Assembly: GCA_003565575.1 (NCBI GenBank)
Contig: PXBV01000167.1
Location: 1 to 18,057 of the forward strand
Source: Psychroflexus sp.
GTDB taxonomy: Bacteria; Bacteroidota; Bacteroidia; Flavobacteriales; Flavobacteriaceae
Direction of reading: 5' to 3'
Length of the DNA: 18,057 nucleotides
The notes under the pieces are model-generated. The model had not been told where the DNA came from, made no database searches, and saw only the letters and a list, made by a program, of their open reading frames with translations. Positions 1 through 8,757 of the stretch are shown piece by piece (position 1 is the first letter of the stretch; every line of letters starts with the position of its first letter). A program made the translations under genes and the position numbers.

Positions 1-851
1 ATTCCTGAATTTGCAGAAACACCACCGCCAATTGCCACTTCATTAATTCCAGTTTGTTTTACCGCCTTTTTAAGCTTAGACATCAGGATCTCAACTACCT
101 TTCTTTGAAAAGAAGCAGATAAATCATTGATGTTTTCTTCAATAAAATTTGGATTAGCTTTTGTTTTTTTCTGAAGAAAATACAACACAGACGTTTTTAA
201 TCCGCTAAAACTAAAATCTAAACCCTTCACATTTGGTTTTGCAAATTCAAAAGCATCAGGGTTTCCTAATTTAGAATGCTTGTCTATTTCTGGACCAGCG
301 GGATAAGGTAATTTTAGCATTTTCCCACATTTATCAAAGGCTTCACCAATAGCATCGTCTAGTGTTTCTCCAATAACCGTCATATCAAAATAGCTTTTGA
401 CGAGAACAATTTGCGTATGGCCACCACTTATGGTAACACCTAAAAATGGGAATGTGGGTGTTTTACTGCTTTCATCTTCAATAAAATGAGCTAACAGGTG
501 GGCCTGCATGTGATTTACTTCAATAAGAGGAATATCTAACGCAAGGCTTAAGGATTTAGCAAACGAGCTCCCAACAAGCAGAGACCCCATAAGGCCAGGT
601 CCTCTAGTAAAGGCAATAGCAGACAATTGCTCTTTTGTAAGGTTTGCCTTTTTTAAAGCTTGATCAACTACAGGAACTATATGTTGCTGATGAGCTCTAG
701 AGGCTAACTCTGGAACTACACCGCCGTATTGCATATGGACGTCTTGAGTAGCAACAACGTTACTAAGGACTTTAGAATTACAGAAAACAGCTGCCGAAGT
801 ATCGTCACAAGACGATTCTATACCCAAAATAAAGGTGTCTTTTGATGTCAT
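1..851 (-). CDS. tsaD: tRNA N6-threonylcarbamoyladenosine (t6A37) transferase TsaD, partial
   Basis: TsaD transfers threonylcarbamoyl from threonylcarbamoyl-AMP to A37 of ANN-decoding tRNAs in the cytoplasm, working with TsaB and TsaE. Reading the minus strand from the ATG at 851 gives about 283 codons. The N-terminus has the ASKHA-fold start ILGIESSCDDTSAA (residues 9-22). The iron-binding pair is in HMQAH (H114, H118), a glycine-rich SGGHT is at about 142-146, and IGGGVSANSG lies close to the window edge. The family is about 335-345 residues long, so roughly 55-60 C-terminal residues lie outside the window. No frameshift or stop interrupts the visible part. The gene diverges from tamB across 88 bases. 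The identification is firm, and the truncation is only that of the window. Confidence 0.97.
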   Translation of the reverse strand, partial: MTSKDTFILGIESSCDDTSAAVFCNSKVLSNVVATQDVHMQYGGVVPELASRAHQQHIVPVVDQALKKANLTKEQLSAIAFTRGPGLMGSLLVGSSFAKSLSLALDIPLIEVNHMQAHLLAHFIEDESSKTPTFPFLGVTISGGHTQIVLVKSYFDMTVIGETLDDAIGEAFDKCGKMLKLPYPAGPEIDKHSKLGNPDAFEFAKPNVKGLDFSFSGLKTSVLYFLQKKTKANPNFIEENINDLSASFQRKVVEILMSKLKKAVKQTGINEVAIGGGVSANSG

Positions 852-879
852 TTATAAGTCAATATCATAGTTATAATAG

Positions 880-887
880 CAAATCTA
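880..887 (-). promoter_or_regulatory. Putative -7 promoter box for tsaD
   Basis: On the minus strand the sequence TAGATTTG is a perfect match to the Bacteroidota -7 consensus TAnnTTTG. It lies 28 bases before the tsaD ATG, which predicts a leader of about 20-25 bases. No good -33 TTTG is visible at the expected 19-base spacing, so the call rests on the -7 box and its position. Confidence 0.5.
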
Positions 888-934
888 AATAAATTTGTGG
901 CTGTATTGAAGGCATTTAGGATTAGTATTTGATA

Positions 935-942
935 TATCTTTG
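935..942 (+). promoter_or_regulatory. Putative -7 promoter box overlapping the TTG start of tamB
   Basis: TATCTTTG is a perfect TAnnTTTG box. Its last three bases are the TTG at 940-942 that opens the longest tamB reading frame. If the box is used, transcription would start near 947-950, downstream of that TTG, and the first usable start would be the TTG at 961. No clear -33 element is seen at standard spacing. Confidence 0.4.
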
Positions 943-3900
943 AAAAAAATAAGAACTAGGTTGTTAAAACAGATTTGGAAAGCAATTAAAAAAACCTTTA
1001 TAGGCATATTATTAATAATAGCCTTACTGGTCTTGGTATTCTTGATTCCTCAAGTTCAAACTTACTATGGAAAACAATTGATAGCAAACTTTAATGACCT
1101 GTATCAAACTGATCTACAAGTTAAAGGACTTAAAGTTAATTATAAAGGGAATATAGTTCTAGACGATTTACTGCTTAGAGATGATCATCAAGATACCATC
1201 ATTTATGCCAAATCCATTTCAACATCTTTGATTAATTTATCCAACTTATCTGGAAGTTATCTACATTTTTCAAATACAGAATTTGACCAATTAAAATTTC
1301 AGCTAAAGCAATATAAAGATGAAGAGTACGATGAATTTACTAAATTTTTAGAACGACTTAACGATACTACTACAACTTCAAGTACACCATTTCAATTGAC
1401 CATTAATAGGGCTTTAGCTTTTGAAAGTGAGTTTGTTATCATCAATGAAAATTTAAAAAAAGACCCCACCTTTTATATAAAAGACTTAGACTTTAATTTA
1501 ACCAACTTTCAACTTCTGGGGCCTGATCTAGCTTTCAATTTAAGGCGACTTTCAGGTAGGCTTAACCAAGGAATCTTTGTAGAAGACTTGAAAACACAAT
1601 TCACATATAGTCCACAAGAAATGAATTTTCAAAACTTGAGTTTGGAAACTTTATTTTCAAAAATTGAGGGCGAGTTGAAGTTCAATTATAAAAGAGAAGA
1701 TTTAAAATATTTTTTTGATAAAGTGGACTTGGTGGCCAACTTTAAGCCTTCCATGGTGTCTAGTTCAGATTTACGAAATTTCTATGGGGGATTTGCCTAT
1801 TCTAAATCTATGACATTACAAGGAGAAGCTAGTGGGCAGCTCAACAATCTTGACCTAAAAAATCTTAAAATAAAAGGTTTGAAACAAACTCAAGTGGATG
1901 GGGAGTTAAAGCTTATCAATTCATTTGGAAATTCAGCCTTCAAAATGATAGGAACTGGTTTAGATATTAAAACCAATTATGAAGACTTGATAGGTTTATT
2001 CCCATTAACTCTTAAAAATAATTTGCCAACATTTACACAAGAATTAGGCGCAACGCAATTGAAAGGAAAAATTGAACTTTCTAAGAATGATTTAATTACA
2101 GATTTAAGATTAAATTCTAAACTTGGGAAAGCAGATGTAAATTTGAATTTTAATGACTACCAAAATCAAGAGGAAGTTAGCTATAAGGGATTACTAAATG
2201 TCAAAAACTTTGATGTTGGTCGTTTTTTAAGCATCAATACCTTAGGAAGAACAAGTTTTAGCTTAGATGTAAATGGCTCTGGATTTACAAAATCAAGTTT
2301 GGATACAGAGGCTCTAGGTATGATAAGCGCTTTGGAAATAAAAAACTACACCTACAAGGATTTAAAAGTAAATGGTAACTTTAAAGCCCCTTATTTTAAG
2401 GGAAACTTAGAAAGTTTGGATCCTAATTTTCTTTTCTACTTTAATGGAGAAGTAGATGCTTCAGAACAGGAAAGTACCTTTAGTTTTGATGCCAACATAG
2501 ACCAGGCTAATTTGTATGCTCTTAATATTGTAAAACGAGATACAGTAGCCAACTTCAAAGGTAAATTGAACGTAGACTTAGTTGGGACAAGTATAGATGA
2601 TTTAAAAGGAACCTTGAACTTTAATTCTTTTAGATATGAAAACACTAGCGAGGCTTTTGCTTTTGAAGATTTGATTATCACATCAGCCTTTAAAGATGCC
2701 AAACAAACTATAAATATTGATAGTCCCGATGTTATAAGTGGAAAATTAGAAGGTGAATTTTTACTAACGTCTATGCCAAGTCTTTTCTCAAAAGCGATTG
2801 AAAACTTATACTTTAGGTCTAAAAAAGATACAAAGTCCAATCAGCAATATCTTGATTTTGATTTAAATATTTATAACAAAATTGTAGAAGTTTTTTTTCC
2901 CGAAATAGAAGTAGCCCCCAATACATTTATAAGAGGAAATATTGATGCCAGCGAAAGTGATTTTACCTTAAACTTTAGGTCTCCATATTTCAAAGCTTAT
3001 AACAATACATTTAAAAATGTCAATGTTCAGATAGATACCCAGAGTCCTCTCTATAATTCATACGTAGAAATTGAAGATATCCGAACCGCATATTATAACA
3101 TTTCAGACTTCAATATGATTAATGTCAACTTAAAAGATACACTTTTTGTAAGGACTGAATTTAAGGGAGGTCAACAACAAAGCGATAATTTTAATTTGAG
3201 TATGTACCAAACCGTTAGTGATGATGATAAATCTACCTTTGGTTTCAAACGCTCTAGCATTGTTTATAATGATAATTTGTGGTTTATTAATCGTGAGTCC
3301 AGTAAAAATAACAAAGTTGATATAGAGCGAGGTTTCCAAAATTTTAAAATTGATTCTCTGAAAATTTCTAGCGGTAAGCAGTCTATCTTTTTTGATGGTA
3401 TCCTTCGTGATTCAACCTACAAAGACTTAAGACTTGACTTGAACGAAATTCAATTATCAGACATTATCCCAAAACAAGATAGTATTCAATTTAATGGTGT
3501 TTTAAATGGAAAATTAGATGTTTTTCAAAAAAACCAAATTTACTCTCCAAATCTTGATATCAGTATTCAAGACCTAAAATTCAACTCCGTAGAATATGGC
3601 CAATTTTCACTGGAGGCTGATGGTAATAAAGACCTTAGCTCAATAGAGCTTTTATCAGAATTGAAACTAGAAGACCAGTCACTTTTTAAAGCAGATGGAT
3701 TTGTAGTAACCAAACAACTTCAGCAATTTTTTGATGTGGATGTAAATTTTAACACTTTTGATTTTAGCTCGTTTAGTGTCTTTGGAGGAGATGTGGTTTC
3801 AAAAATTAGAGGGTTTGCCTCGGGTAAAATAGAAGTAGAAGGTCTAGTATCCAATCCTTCATTTAAGGGAGGTTTAAATTTGAATCAAGCAGGATTGAGT

Positions 3901-5403
3901 ATTCCCTATCTCAATATTGATTTTGATTTTGATGAAGGTTCAACAATAGGATTTAATCAAAACGAGTTTGTGTTTGAAAATATTGGGCTAACTGACGTCA
4001 AGTACAAAACCAAAGGATTTTTTAATGGAACCATAAGCAATCAAAACTATTCGAGTTGGTTTTTTGATTTATCTATAAACTCAGATAATATTGTTGCTTT
4101 GGATACAGAGTTTAAAGAAGGAGATTTATACTACGGCACAGCTTTTATAAATGGAAGTGCATCAATTGTAGGGCCTACTAATGCAATTGACATTATAATA
4201 GATGCCTCTACCCAAAAGAACACCTCTTTTAAAATTCCTTTAGATGATACTGAGTCTCTTGGAGATAACTCCTTCGTGTATTTTTTAAGCGAAGAAGATA
4301 AAATTTCCAAAGAAGAGGGCAGAAGTTTACAGTTTGAAAAATCTAGAGGCTTAGGCTTAAATTTTGACTTAGATATTACAAGAGATGCAGAGGTGGAAAT
4401 CGTTGTAGATCCCATAAATGGGAGTAGTCTTAAAGGACGAGGAACTGGTACCTTGCTTATTGAAATCAATACTTTAGGAAAATTCAATATGTACGGCGAT
4501 TTTATTGCTGCTGAAGGTGAATATAATTTTAAATATTCTGGACTAGTTCAAAAACGTTTTGAATTAGTGCCTGGTTCTAGTTTACGTTGGAATGGTGATC
4601 CTCTAAGGGCTAATGTAGACCTTCAAGCCAAATACACCACAGAAGCTAATCCAGCCATCTTATTAGAAAATCCTTCTGTGAATCGTGATATTCCCGTTGA
4701 AGTTCTTATCAACCTAGGTGGAGAAATTATTCAACCAGATATAGATTTTAGCCTCAATTACCCTAATTTATCTTCGGTTGTAAAAAGTGAATTGGAATAT
4801 AGAGTTCAAGGTAGAGAAAATACAGAACTTCAAGCCCTATCACTAGTAACACAAGGCACGTTTTATAGCCAATCAGGATTGGGACAAAATGCCATAACTG
4901 GAAATTTAATTGAAAGAGCCTCGGGGATTGTAGATGACTTTATCGCTAAAGAAGATAATAAATTTAAATTAGGACTCAATTATCAACAAAATGATAGAAG
5001 TTTAACTCAAAATAATTTAGCAGATAGAGTAGGGGTTTCTATTAAAACTGAAATAAGTGACAAAGTATTAATAAGCGGTCGTTTTGGGGTCCCAGTTGGA
5101 GGTGTTACGGAGAACGTAGTATTTGGTGAAGTAGAAATGAGTTTTCTTTTAAACGAAACCGGAAGTTTAAAAGCTAATGTCTTCAACAGAGAAACGGATA
5201 TACAATTCATTGGAGAAGAACTAGGTTACACACAAGGAATAGGGCTTTCTTATACGGTAGATTTTGATTCTTTTAAAGAGTTGGTTTCAAAAGTTTTAAA
5301 CAAAAAATTTTCAATAAAACAAAGTGGTAGAGAGGAGGAAGAGCAACGTGTGGATGACATTAAACTTCCTTCCTATATTGATTTTCCTACCAACAATAAA
5401 TAA
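940..5403 (+). CDS. tamB: TamB-family inner-membrane-anchored envelope assembly/lipid transport protein
   Basis: Very large (1487 residue) AsmA/TamB-type protein. A short basic N-terminus is followed by one membrane anchor (about residues 16-38, rich in I/L/V). The rest is a long periplasmic beta-rich region with many repeated short strands, and a conserved C-terminal TamB (DUF490) region at about 1080-1460 that includes the segment around IIQPDIDFSLNYPN (about 1260-1275). Proteins of this family span the periplasm as a hydrophobic groove and, with TamA or a BamA-like partner, support outer-membrane protein insertion or phospholipid movement. No TamA gene is adjacent here. There is no ATG at the 5' end. 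The start is TTG at 940 or, as the overlapping -7 box suggests, TTG at 961 (1480 residues); both keep the membrane anchor. The gene ends convergently with ridA, 74 bases apart. Family assignment is strong, exact cargo unknown. Confidence 0.92.
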   Translation: MKKIRTRLLKQIWKAIKKTFIGILLIIALLVLVFLIPQVQTYYGKQLIANFNDLYQTDLQVKGLKVNYKGNIVLDDLLLRDDHQDTIIYAKSISTSLINLSNLSGSYLHFSNTEFDQLKFQLKQYKDEEYDEFTKFLERLNDTTTTSSTPFQLTINRALAFESEFVIINENLKKDPTFYIKDLDFNLTNFQLLGPDLAFNLRRLSGRLNQGIFVEDLKTQFTYSPQEMNFQNLSLETLFSKIEGELKFNYKREDLKYFFDKVDLVANFKPSMVSSSDLRNFYGGFAYSKSMTLQGEASGQLNNLDLKNLKIKGLKQTQVDGELKLINSFGNSAFKMIGTGLDIKTNYEDLIGLFPLTLKNNLPTFTQELGATQLKGKIELSKNDLITDLRLNSKLGKADVNLNFNDYQNQEEVSYKGLLNVKNFDVGRFLSINTLGRTSFSLDVNGSGFTKSSLDTEALGMISALEIKNYTYKDLKVNGNFKAPYFKGNLESLDPNFLFYFNGEVDASEQESTFSFDANIDQANLYALNIVKRDTVANFKGKLNVDLVGTSIDDLKGTLNFNSFRYENTSEAFAFEDLIITSAFKDAKQTINIDSPDVISGKLEGEFLLTSMPSLFSKAIENLYFRSKKDTKSNQQYLDFDLNIYNKIVEVFFPEIEVAPNTFIRGNIDASESDFTLNFRSPYFKAYNNTFKNVNVQIDTQSPLYNSYVEIEDIRTAYYNISDFNMINVNLKDTLFVRTEFKGGQQQSDNFNLSMYQTVSDDDKSTFGFKRSSIVYNDNLWFINRESSKNNKVDIERGFQNFKIDSLKISSGKQSIFFDGILRDSTYKDLRLDLNEIQLSDIIPKQDSIQFNGVLNGKLDVFQKNQIYSPNLDISIQDLKFNSVEYGQFSLEADGNKDLSSIELLSELKLEDQSLFKADGFVVTKQLQQFFDVDVNFNTFDFSSFSVFGGDVVSKIRGFASGKIEVEGLVSNPSFKGGLNLNQAGLSIPYLNIDFDFDEGSTIGFNQNEFVFENIGLTDVKYKTKGFFNGTISNQNYSSWFFDLSINSDNIVALDTEFKEGDLYYGTAFINGSASIVGPTNAIDIIIDASTQKNTSFKIPLDDTESLGDNSFVYFLSEEDKISKEEGRSLQFEKSRGLGLNFDLDITRDAEVEIVVDPINGSSLKGRGTGTLLIEINTLGKFNMYGDFIAAEGEYNFKYSGLVQKRFELVPGSSLRWNGDPLRANVDLQAKYTTEANPAILLENPSVNRDIPVEVLINLGGEIIQPDIDFSLNYPNLSSVVKSELEYRVQGRENTELQALSLVTQGTFYSQSGLGQNAITGNLIERASGIVDDFIAKEDNKFKLGLNYQQNDRSLTQNNLADRVGVSIKTEISDKVLISGRFGVPVGGVTENVVFGEVEMSFLLNETGSLKANVFNRETDIQFIGEELGYTQGIGLSYTVDFDSFKELVSKVLNKKFSIKQSGREEEEQRVDDIKLPSYIDFPTNNK

Positions 5404-5477
5404 TCATATTTGTGATAGTCATTAAAAGTCTTATTTCTCTACTCTTTAAAGCTTCTTTTTATAACTTATAATTTAGA

Positions 5478-5864
5478 CTATTGGTTTTTATAAGCTATAA
5501 GACTTATTTCAACATTAGCGTCTTTTGGTAGTCTAGCTACCTGAACAGTTTCTCTAGCTGGAGCCGACTTCTCATCGAAAAACGCCCCGTAAATTTTATT
5601 TATTGAAGCAAAGTCATTCATATCCGAAATAAAAATACTGGTTTTAATGACATCAGAAAAATCCATGTTGGCTTCCTTCAAAATAGCTTCAAGGCTTTTC
5701 ATCACGCGTGTTGTTTCTTCTTCAATTGATCCAAATAGGGTTTCTCCAGTTTTAGGGTCAATGGCTATTTGTCCAGAGGTGTAAAGAAACCCATTAATAC
5801 GTATTGCTTGGTTGTAAGGTCCAATTGGAGCAGCTGCATCCTTGGTTTGAATAATTGTTTTCAT
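5478..5864 (-). CDS. ridA: RidA family reactive enamine/imine deaminase
   Basis: This 128-residue protein has the full length of the RidA (YjgF/YER057c/UK114) family, small cytosolic trimers. They hydrolyse reactive 2-aminoacrylate and related imines released by PLP enzymes, protecting those enzymes from damage. Visible signatures are the N-terminal AAPIGPYNQA (Y17), the SGQIA turn (G31), the substrate-binding arginine in APARETVQV (R104) and the acidic ANVEIS (E119). The residues expected for an active deaminase are therefore present, which separates it from the Rid subgroups lacking the arginine. It starts with ATG, sits 91 bases downstream of the LptD gene on the same strand and appears to have its own promoter. 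It is functionally unrelated to the envelope genes around it. Confidence 0.95.
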   Translation of the reverse strand: MKTIIQTKDAAAPIGPYNQAIRINGFLYTSGQIAIDPKTGETLFGSIEEETTRVMKSLEAILKEANMDFSDVIKTSIFISDMNDFASINKIYGAFFDEKSAPARETVQVARLPKDANVEISLIAYKNQ

Positions 5865-5872
5865 AGTTGATT

Positions 5873-5904
5873 TATATTTAGAAATTCATTTCTAGTAGTC
5901 AAAA
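5873..5904 (-). promoter_or_regulatory. Weak candidate promoter for ridA
   Basis: On the minus strand a TTTTG (5904-5900) is followed after exactly 19 bases by TAAATATA (5880-5873), which keeps the TA of the TAnnTTTG -7 box but not the TTTG. Spacing fits a Bacteroidota promoter and the ATG lies 8 bases further on. The -7 match is poor, so this is tentative. Confidence 0.3.
5879..5894. repeat. Inverted repeat in the ridA promoter region
   Basis: TAGAAAT and ATTTCTA form perfect 7-base arms around a 2-base centre. The repeat starts 15 bases upstream of the ridA ATG and overlaps the candidate -7 box and its spacer, a place where a repressor would bind. The 2-base centre is too tight for an RNA hairpin, so a DNA operator is the more natural reading. 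AT-rich palindromes can also arise by chance. Confidence 0.35.
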
Positions 5905-5955
5905 GTTGTTCAAGAAAAAATAAGATTTTAATTATCTATTTTGTTAATCATCTTT

Positions 5956-8646
5956 CTATTGAACTGTTCTATCTCGTTCTCTGTTTTTATCATATTTTAC
6001 ATCTTGCAAAATATTGGATTTTATGCCAATAAAAAAGAACCAAGACTCTCTTATACCAAATGGAGTCCAATTGAAGCTCATCTGCCAACTCTTTAAGTCT
6101 TTTGCAAACCTTAACTGAGTAAAGGAAAAGCCTTTGTTCCTAATATCATATCCAGAAGACAAGCCAACATTCCAAGTTGGTGATAACTCAATATCTCCAG
6201 AAAACATAATAGAATGAGAACTGATTTGGTTTTGCCTAGCATTGTTGGCGTAGGTCATCGTGTAGGATAGGTTAAGATTCCAAGGCATAGCGTAATTGTA
6301 ACGTTCACTATCATCTTCTTTGGGCTCTTTATTTTGATTTCTATTCATCATTTCACTAGAACCAAACAAATCATCTGGTCTTCCACCATTTCTGAAACTT
6401 TCTGAGTCGTATTGGTCATCATCATCTCCATCATCATCATCTTTTGGGTCTCTTTGAAAGTCTTTATTGGATAAGGCATAACTAAAACTGGCATTGGCTC
6501 GTGTCAACCTAAACAAACTCCCACCGTTGTTGATGTTCAATTTATTTATTCGCCTATTGTTACTATTCAGCGCATACATGTCTAGAGTTCCTAAAAAATT
6601 GATGGCTAACTTATCCTTCACTACAGGAAGAGTTCCTCTCATGGCAATAGGGCTTAAATTAAGGGAATCTGCAGCAAAATTATAGTTAGTACTAAGTCCA
6701 AAATTACTCAGTAAACTTCTTTTTTCAAAGCGGTCATCTCCCGTTAAAGTAGAATCTTTCTTTCTTACTTTGGCTTCAATATCATTGGTGATATTGAAAG
6801 ACATACTGCTAGAAAACATATTTCCAGGTGCGCCATTTAATGTACCCTCAAACCTAGAGTATTCAACAATTTCATCTTCAAGTCCAGCAACACCCGTTCT
6901 TACAAATTCATCATAGTATTGACTAAAACCTGGATTAACATTGTAAGAGACAGAAGGCCTTACCACATGCCGAATGGCTTTTATCTTTTTATCATCTCCA
7001 AAATTAAACATACCATAGACCGTTGTTCCAATTGCTGTAGAAAAATTATAAGTTCTGTAAGAGTCAAAACCATTAATAGTATCCCTCCTTACTTGCCTTA
7101 ACTGTTCATCATAACTTTGCTCAAAGGTTCTCATGGTCCAAACTTCATCAAAATTTGCATTAGTACTTACACTAAAGTGTTCAAAAATCTTAAAGTTAGT
7201 AGAAATAGGGATTGTATGCCTTGCGCCAGCATCTGCATCTCTAAACATTTCTGGACGGAAGAACAAAGAGTCTGTAGTGCTAATTCTATTTTCAGCTCTT
7301 ACATTGTATTGTAAGTTAATATTTTGAATGGCTCCTTTTTTAGCACCTGATTTAGGCTCAAAAGGGAAAATTCTACCGATACTAAATTGTAAAGTAGGTA
7401 AAGTAAGGTTGATAACTTCTGTATTTGTGTTTTGATTGTGGGTAGCAGAAATATTCAAGTTCATACCCAACTCACTTTCAAACGTCTTAGAATAGGATAC
7501 AGATGAGTTTAAGGTATTGTTTAAGAAATTACCTGTATTGTTTTGATTTACAGATTCTTGATAATAATTGCTTGAGCCTAAATTTACAGATGCTGAAAAT
7601 CTTGAAGATGGACTCGCCTTTGGGTCTTGGCTATGACTCCAACGTAAATTATAAATAGTAGATTCACTAAAGTTTGGAAAACCGCGTTCTTCTTGAAGGA
7701 GTTTTTCATACCTAAAAGCCATATTCCCATTAAACTTATACCTCACGTTGTAATTGCTTTCCATCCGTATTCCATAACTACCGTTGGTATAATAGTCTCC
7801 CTGAAGTGCTAAATCTACTTTATCACTTATGGCAAAATAGTAACCGCCATTCATCAAGAAAAAGCCTCTATTTCTATTTTCACCATAAGAAGGAATAATA
7901 AATCCAGACGTTTGGGTATCAGACATCGGGAAAAAACCAAAGGGTAACCCCAGTGGTGTAGGGACATCTGCTATATACATATTAACAAAGCCAGTTACGA
8001 TCTTACTATCTGGAACAAATTTAATTTTCCTAGCGAAAAAGTAATAATCTGCATCATCAACGTCTTCTGCAGTTGTAAATTTTGCGTTTGCTAAGTAATA
8101 GATAGAATCGTTTTGACGCTTAGAGATTTCTCCTTTCACCTTAAAACCTCCTTGTTCGGTTCTTGAGTTAAAGACTAAAGCTTTTTGAGAGTCAAAATTA
8201 AATATTAAACTATCAGGCTCTACCAAGTTTTCACCCTGTTGAAAAGTAGGGGATTGTTGATAAACCCCAGCTGTGTCTATAATTCCAGAAGCAAATACTT
8301 GATTTTTGGCATTATCTATAACTATATTTCCAGCCTCAATAGTCATATCACCATAAACAATGACTGCCTCATTGTAGAGGTACATTTTGTCTTCTTTTCT
8401 AGAAAGTCTTTTGTAATCTTTGGCATAAGCATCTACAAGATCTGTAAGCGTTTCTCGTTTCCTGATAGGCTCCTTTTTAACAATAGTGTCTCCAATAGTA
8501 AATTTGATGCGGTTTACAATAGAATCGGCTTCATTTTTGATTAAATAACTAAAGTCGATTTTTTGAGGCTCTTTTTCTTGTCCATAAAGGCCAAAGCTAG
8601 CAAGAAATCCTATCAAAAAAAGTATGTGAAGTAAATTTGTACGCAA
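5956..8646 (-). CDS. lptD: LptD-type LPS-assembly outer-membrane protein
   Basis: The protein places lipopolysaccharide in the outer leaflet of the outer membrane as the final part of the Lpt bridge. From TTG at 8646 it has 896 residues. It opens with a good signal peptide (MRTNLLHILFLIGFLASFGLYGQ). An OstA/LptA-like jellyroll follows at about 75-225 (short repeats such as AVIVYGDMTIEAGNIVID), then the motif region around YIADVPTPLGLPFGFFP and a long C-terminal beta-barrel of alternating strands. A reading frame open to TTG at 8694 would add 16 residues before the signal peptide. That TTG is part of a -7-like box, so I prefer 8646. Residues 736-744 form DDDDGDDDD in a probable loop. Cysteine pairs like those of E. 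coli LptD are absent, and LptE is not visible nearby. Family call strong, start moderately sure. Confidence 0.88.
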   Translation of the reverse strand: MRTNLLHILFLIGFLASFGLYGQEKEPQKIDFSYLIKNEADSIVNRIKFTIGDTIVKKEPIRKRETLTDLVDAYAKDYKRLSRKEDKMYLYNEAVIVYGDMTIEAGNIVIDNAKNQVFASGIIDTAGVYQQSPTFQQGENLVEPDSLIFNFDSQKALVFNSRTEQGGFKVKGEISKRQNDSIYYLANAKFTTAEDVDDADYYFFARKIKFVPDSKIVTGFVNMYIADVPTPLGLPFGFFPMSDTQTSGFIIPSYGENRNRGFFLMNGGYYFAISDKVDLALQGDYYTNGSYGIRMESNYNVRYKFNGNMAFRYEKLLQEERGFPNFSESTIYNLRWSHSQDPKASPSSRFSASVNLGSSNYYQESVNQNNTGNFLNNTLNSSVSYSKTFESELGMNLNISATHNQNTNTEVINLTLPTLQFSIGRIFPFEPKSGAKKGAIQNINLQYNVRAENRISTTDSLFFRPEMFRDADAGARHTIPISTNFKIFEHFSVSTNANFDEVWTMRTFEQSYDEQLRQVRRDTINGFDSYRTYNFSTAIGTTVYGMFNFGDDKKIKAIRHVVRPSVSYNVNPGFSQYYDEFVRTGVAGLEDEIVEYSRFEGTLNGAPGNMFSSSMSFNITNDIEAKVRKKDSTLTGDDRFEKRSLLSNFGLSTNYNFAADSLNLSPIAMRGTLPVVKDKLAINFLGTLDMYALNSNNRRINKLNINNGGSLFRLTRANASFSYALSNKDFQRDPKDDDDGDDDDQYDSESFRNGGRPDDLFGSSEMMNRNQNKEPKEDDSERYNYAMPWNLNLSYTMTYANNARQNQISSHSIMFSGDIELSPTWNVGLSSGYDIRNKGFSFTQLRFAKDLKSWQMSFNWTPFGIRESWFFFIGIKSNILQDVKYDKNRERDRTVQ

Positions 8647-8666
8647 CGCTTTAAGTACTATTTTTG
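8636..8666 (+). promoter_or_regulatory. Promoter of the amidase gene (-33 and -7 both match)
   Basis: TTTG at 8636-8639 and TATTTTTG at 8659-8666 are separated by exactly 19 bases, a textbook Bacteroidota housekeeping promoter and the best in the window. The start of transcription would be near 8671, giving a leader of about 87 bases before the ATG at 8758. The element overlaps the first codons of the divergent LptD gene. Confidence 0.6.
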
Positions 8667-8676
8667 TAAATGAGGT

Positions 8677-8699
8677 CAAAATTAGAAAGCCCAAAATTA
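8677..8699 (-). promoter_or_regulatory. Two tandem -7-like boxes for the LptD gene
   Basis: On the minus strand TAATTTTG occurs twice, at 8699-8692 and 8684-8677, each a perfect TAnnTTTG. The nearer one would start transcription around 8671, about 25 bases before the TTG at 8646. No good -33 TTTG is present at standard spacing for either. The upstream box contains the TTG that opens the longest LptD frame. Confidence 0.4.
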
Positions 8700-8757
8700 C
8701 ATTTTATTTTTATGCTTCCTAAAAAAGTTTAAAATATCATTCACAATTATATCATCT

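Noticed and set aside
2436..2840. 134-residue minus-strand reading frame within tamB
   Set aside because: It lies wholly inside tamB, has no promoter and no recognisable motif, and its composition is that expected of the antisense of a beta-rich protein.
4131..4487. 118-residue minus-strand reading frame within tamB
   Set aside because: Antisense of the conserved TamB C-terminal half; rich in Ser and Pro as an artefact of the opposite strand.
5443..5471. Possible terminator between convergent tamB and ridA (CTTTAAAG and TTATAACTTATAA)
   Set aside because: The palindromes are short, entirely AT or nearly so, and have no adequate loop; not enough to call a terminator.
8239..8544. 101-residue plus-strand reading frame opposite the LptD gene
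   Set aside because: Overlaps the conserved OstA-like part of LptD and shows no family signature.
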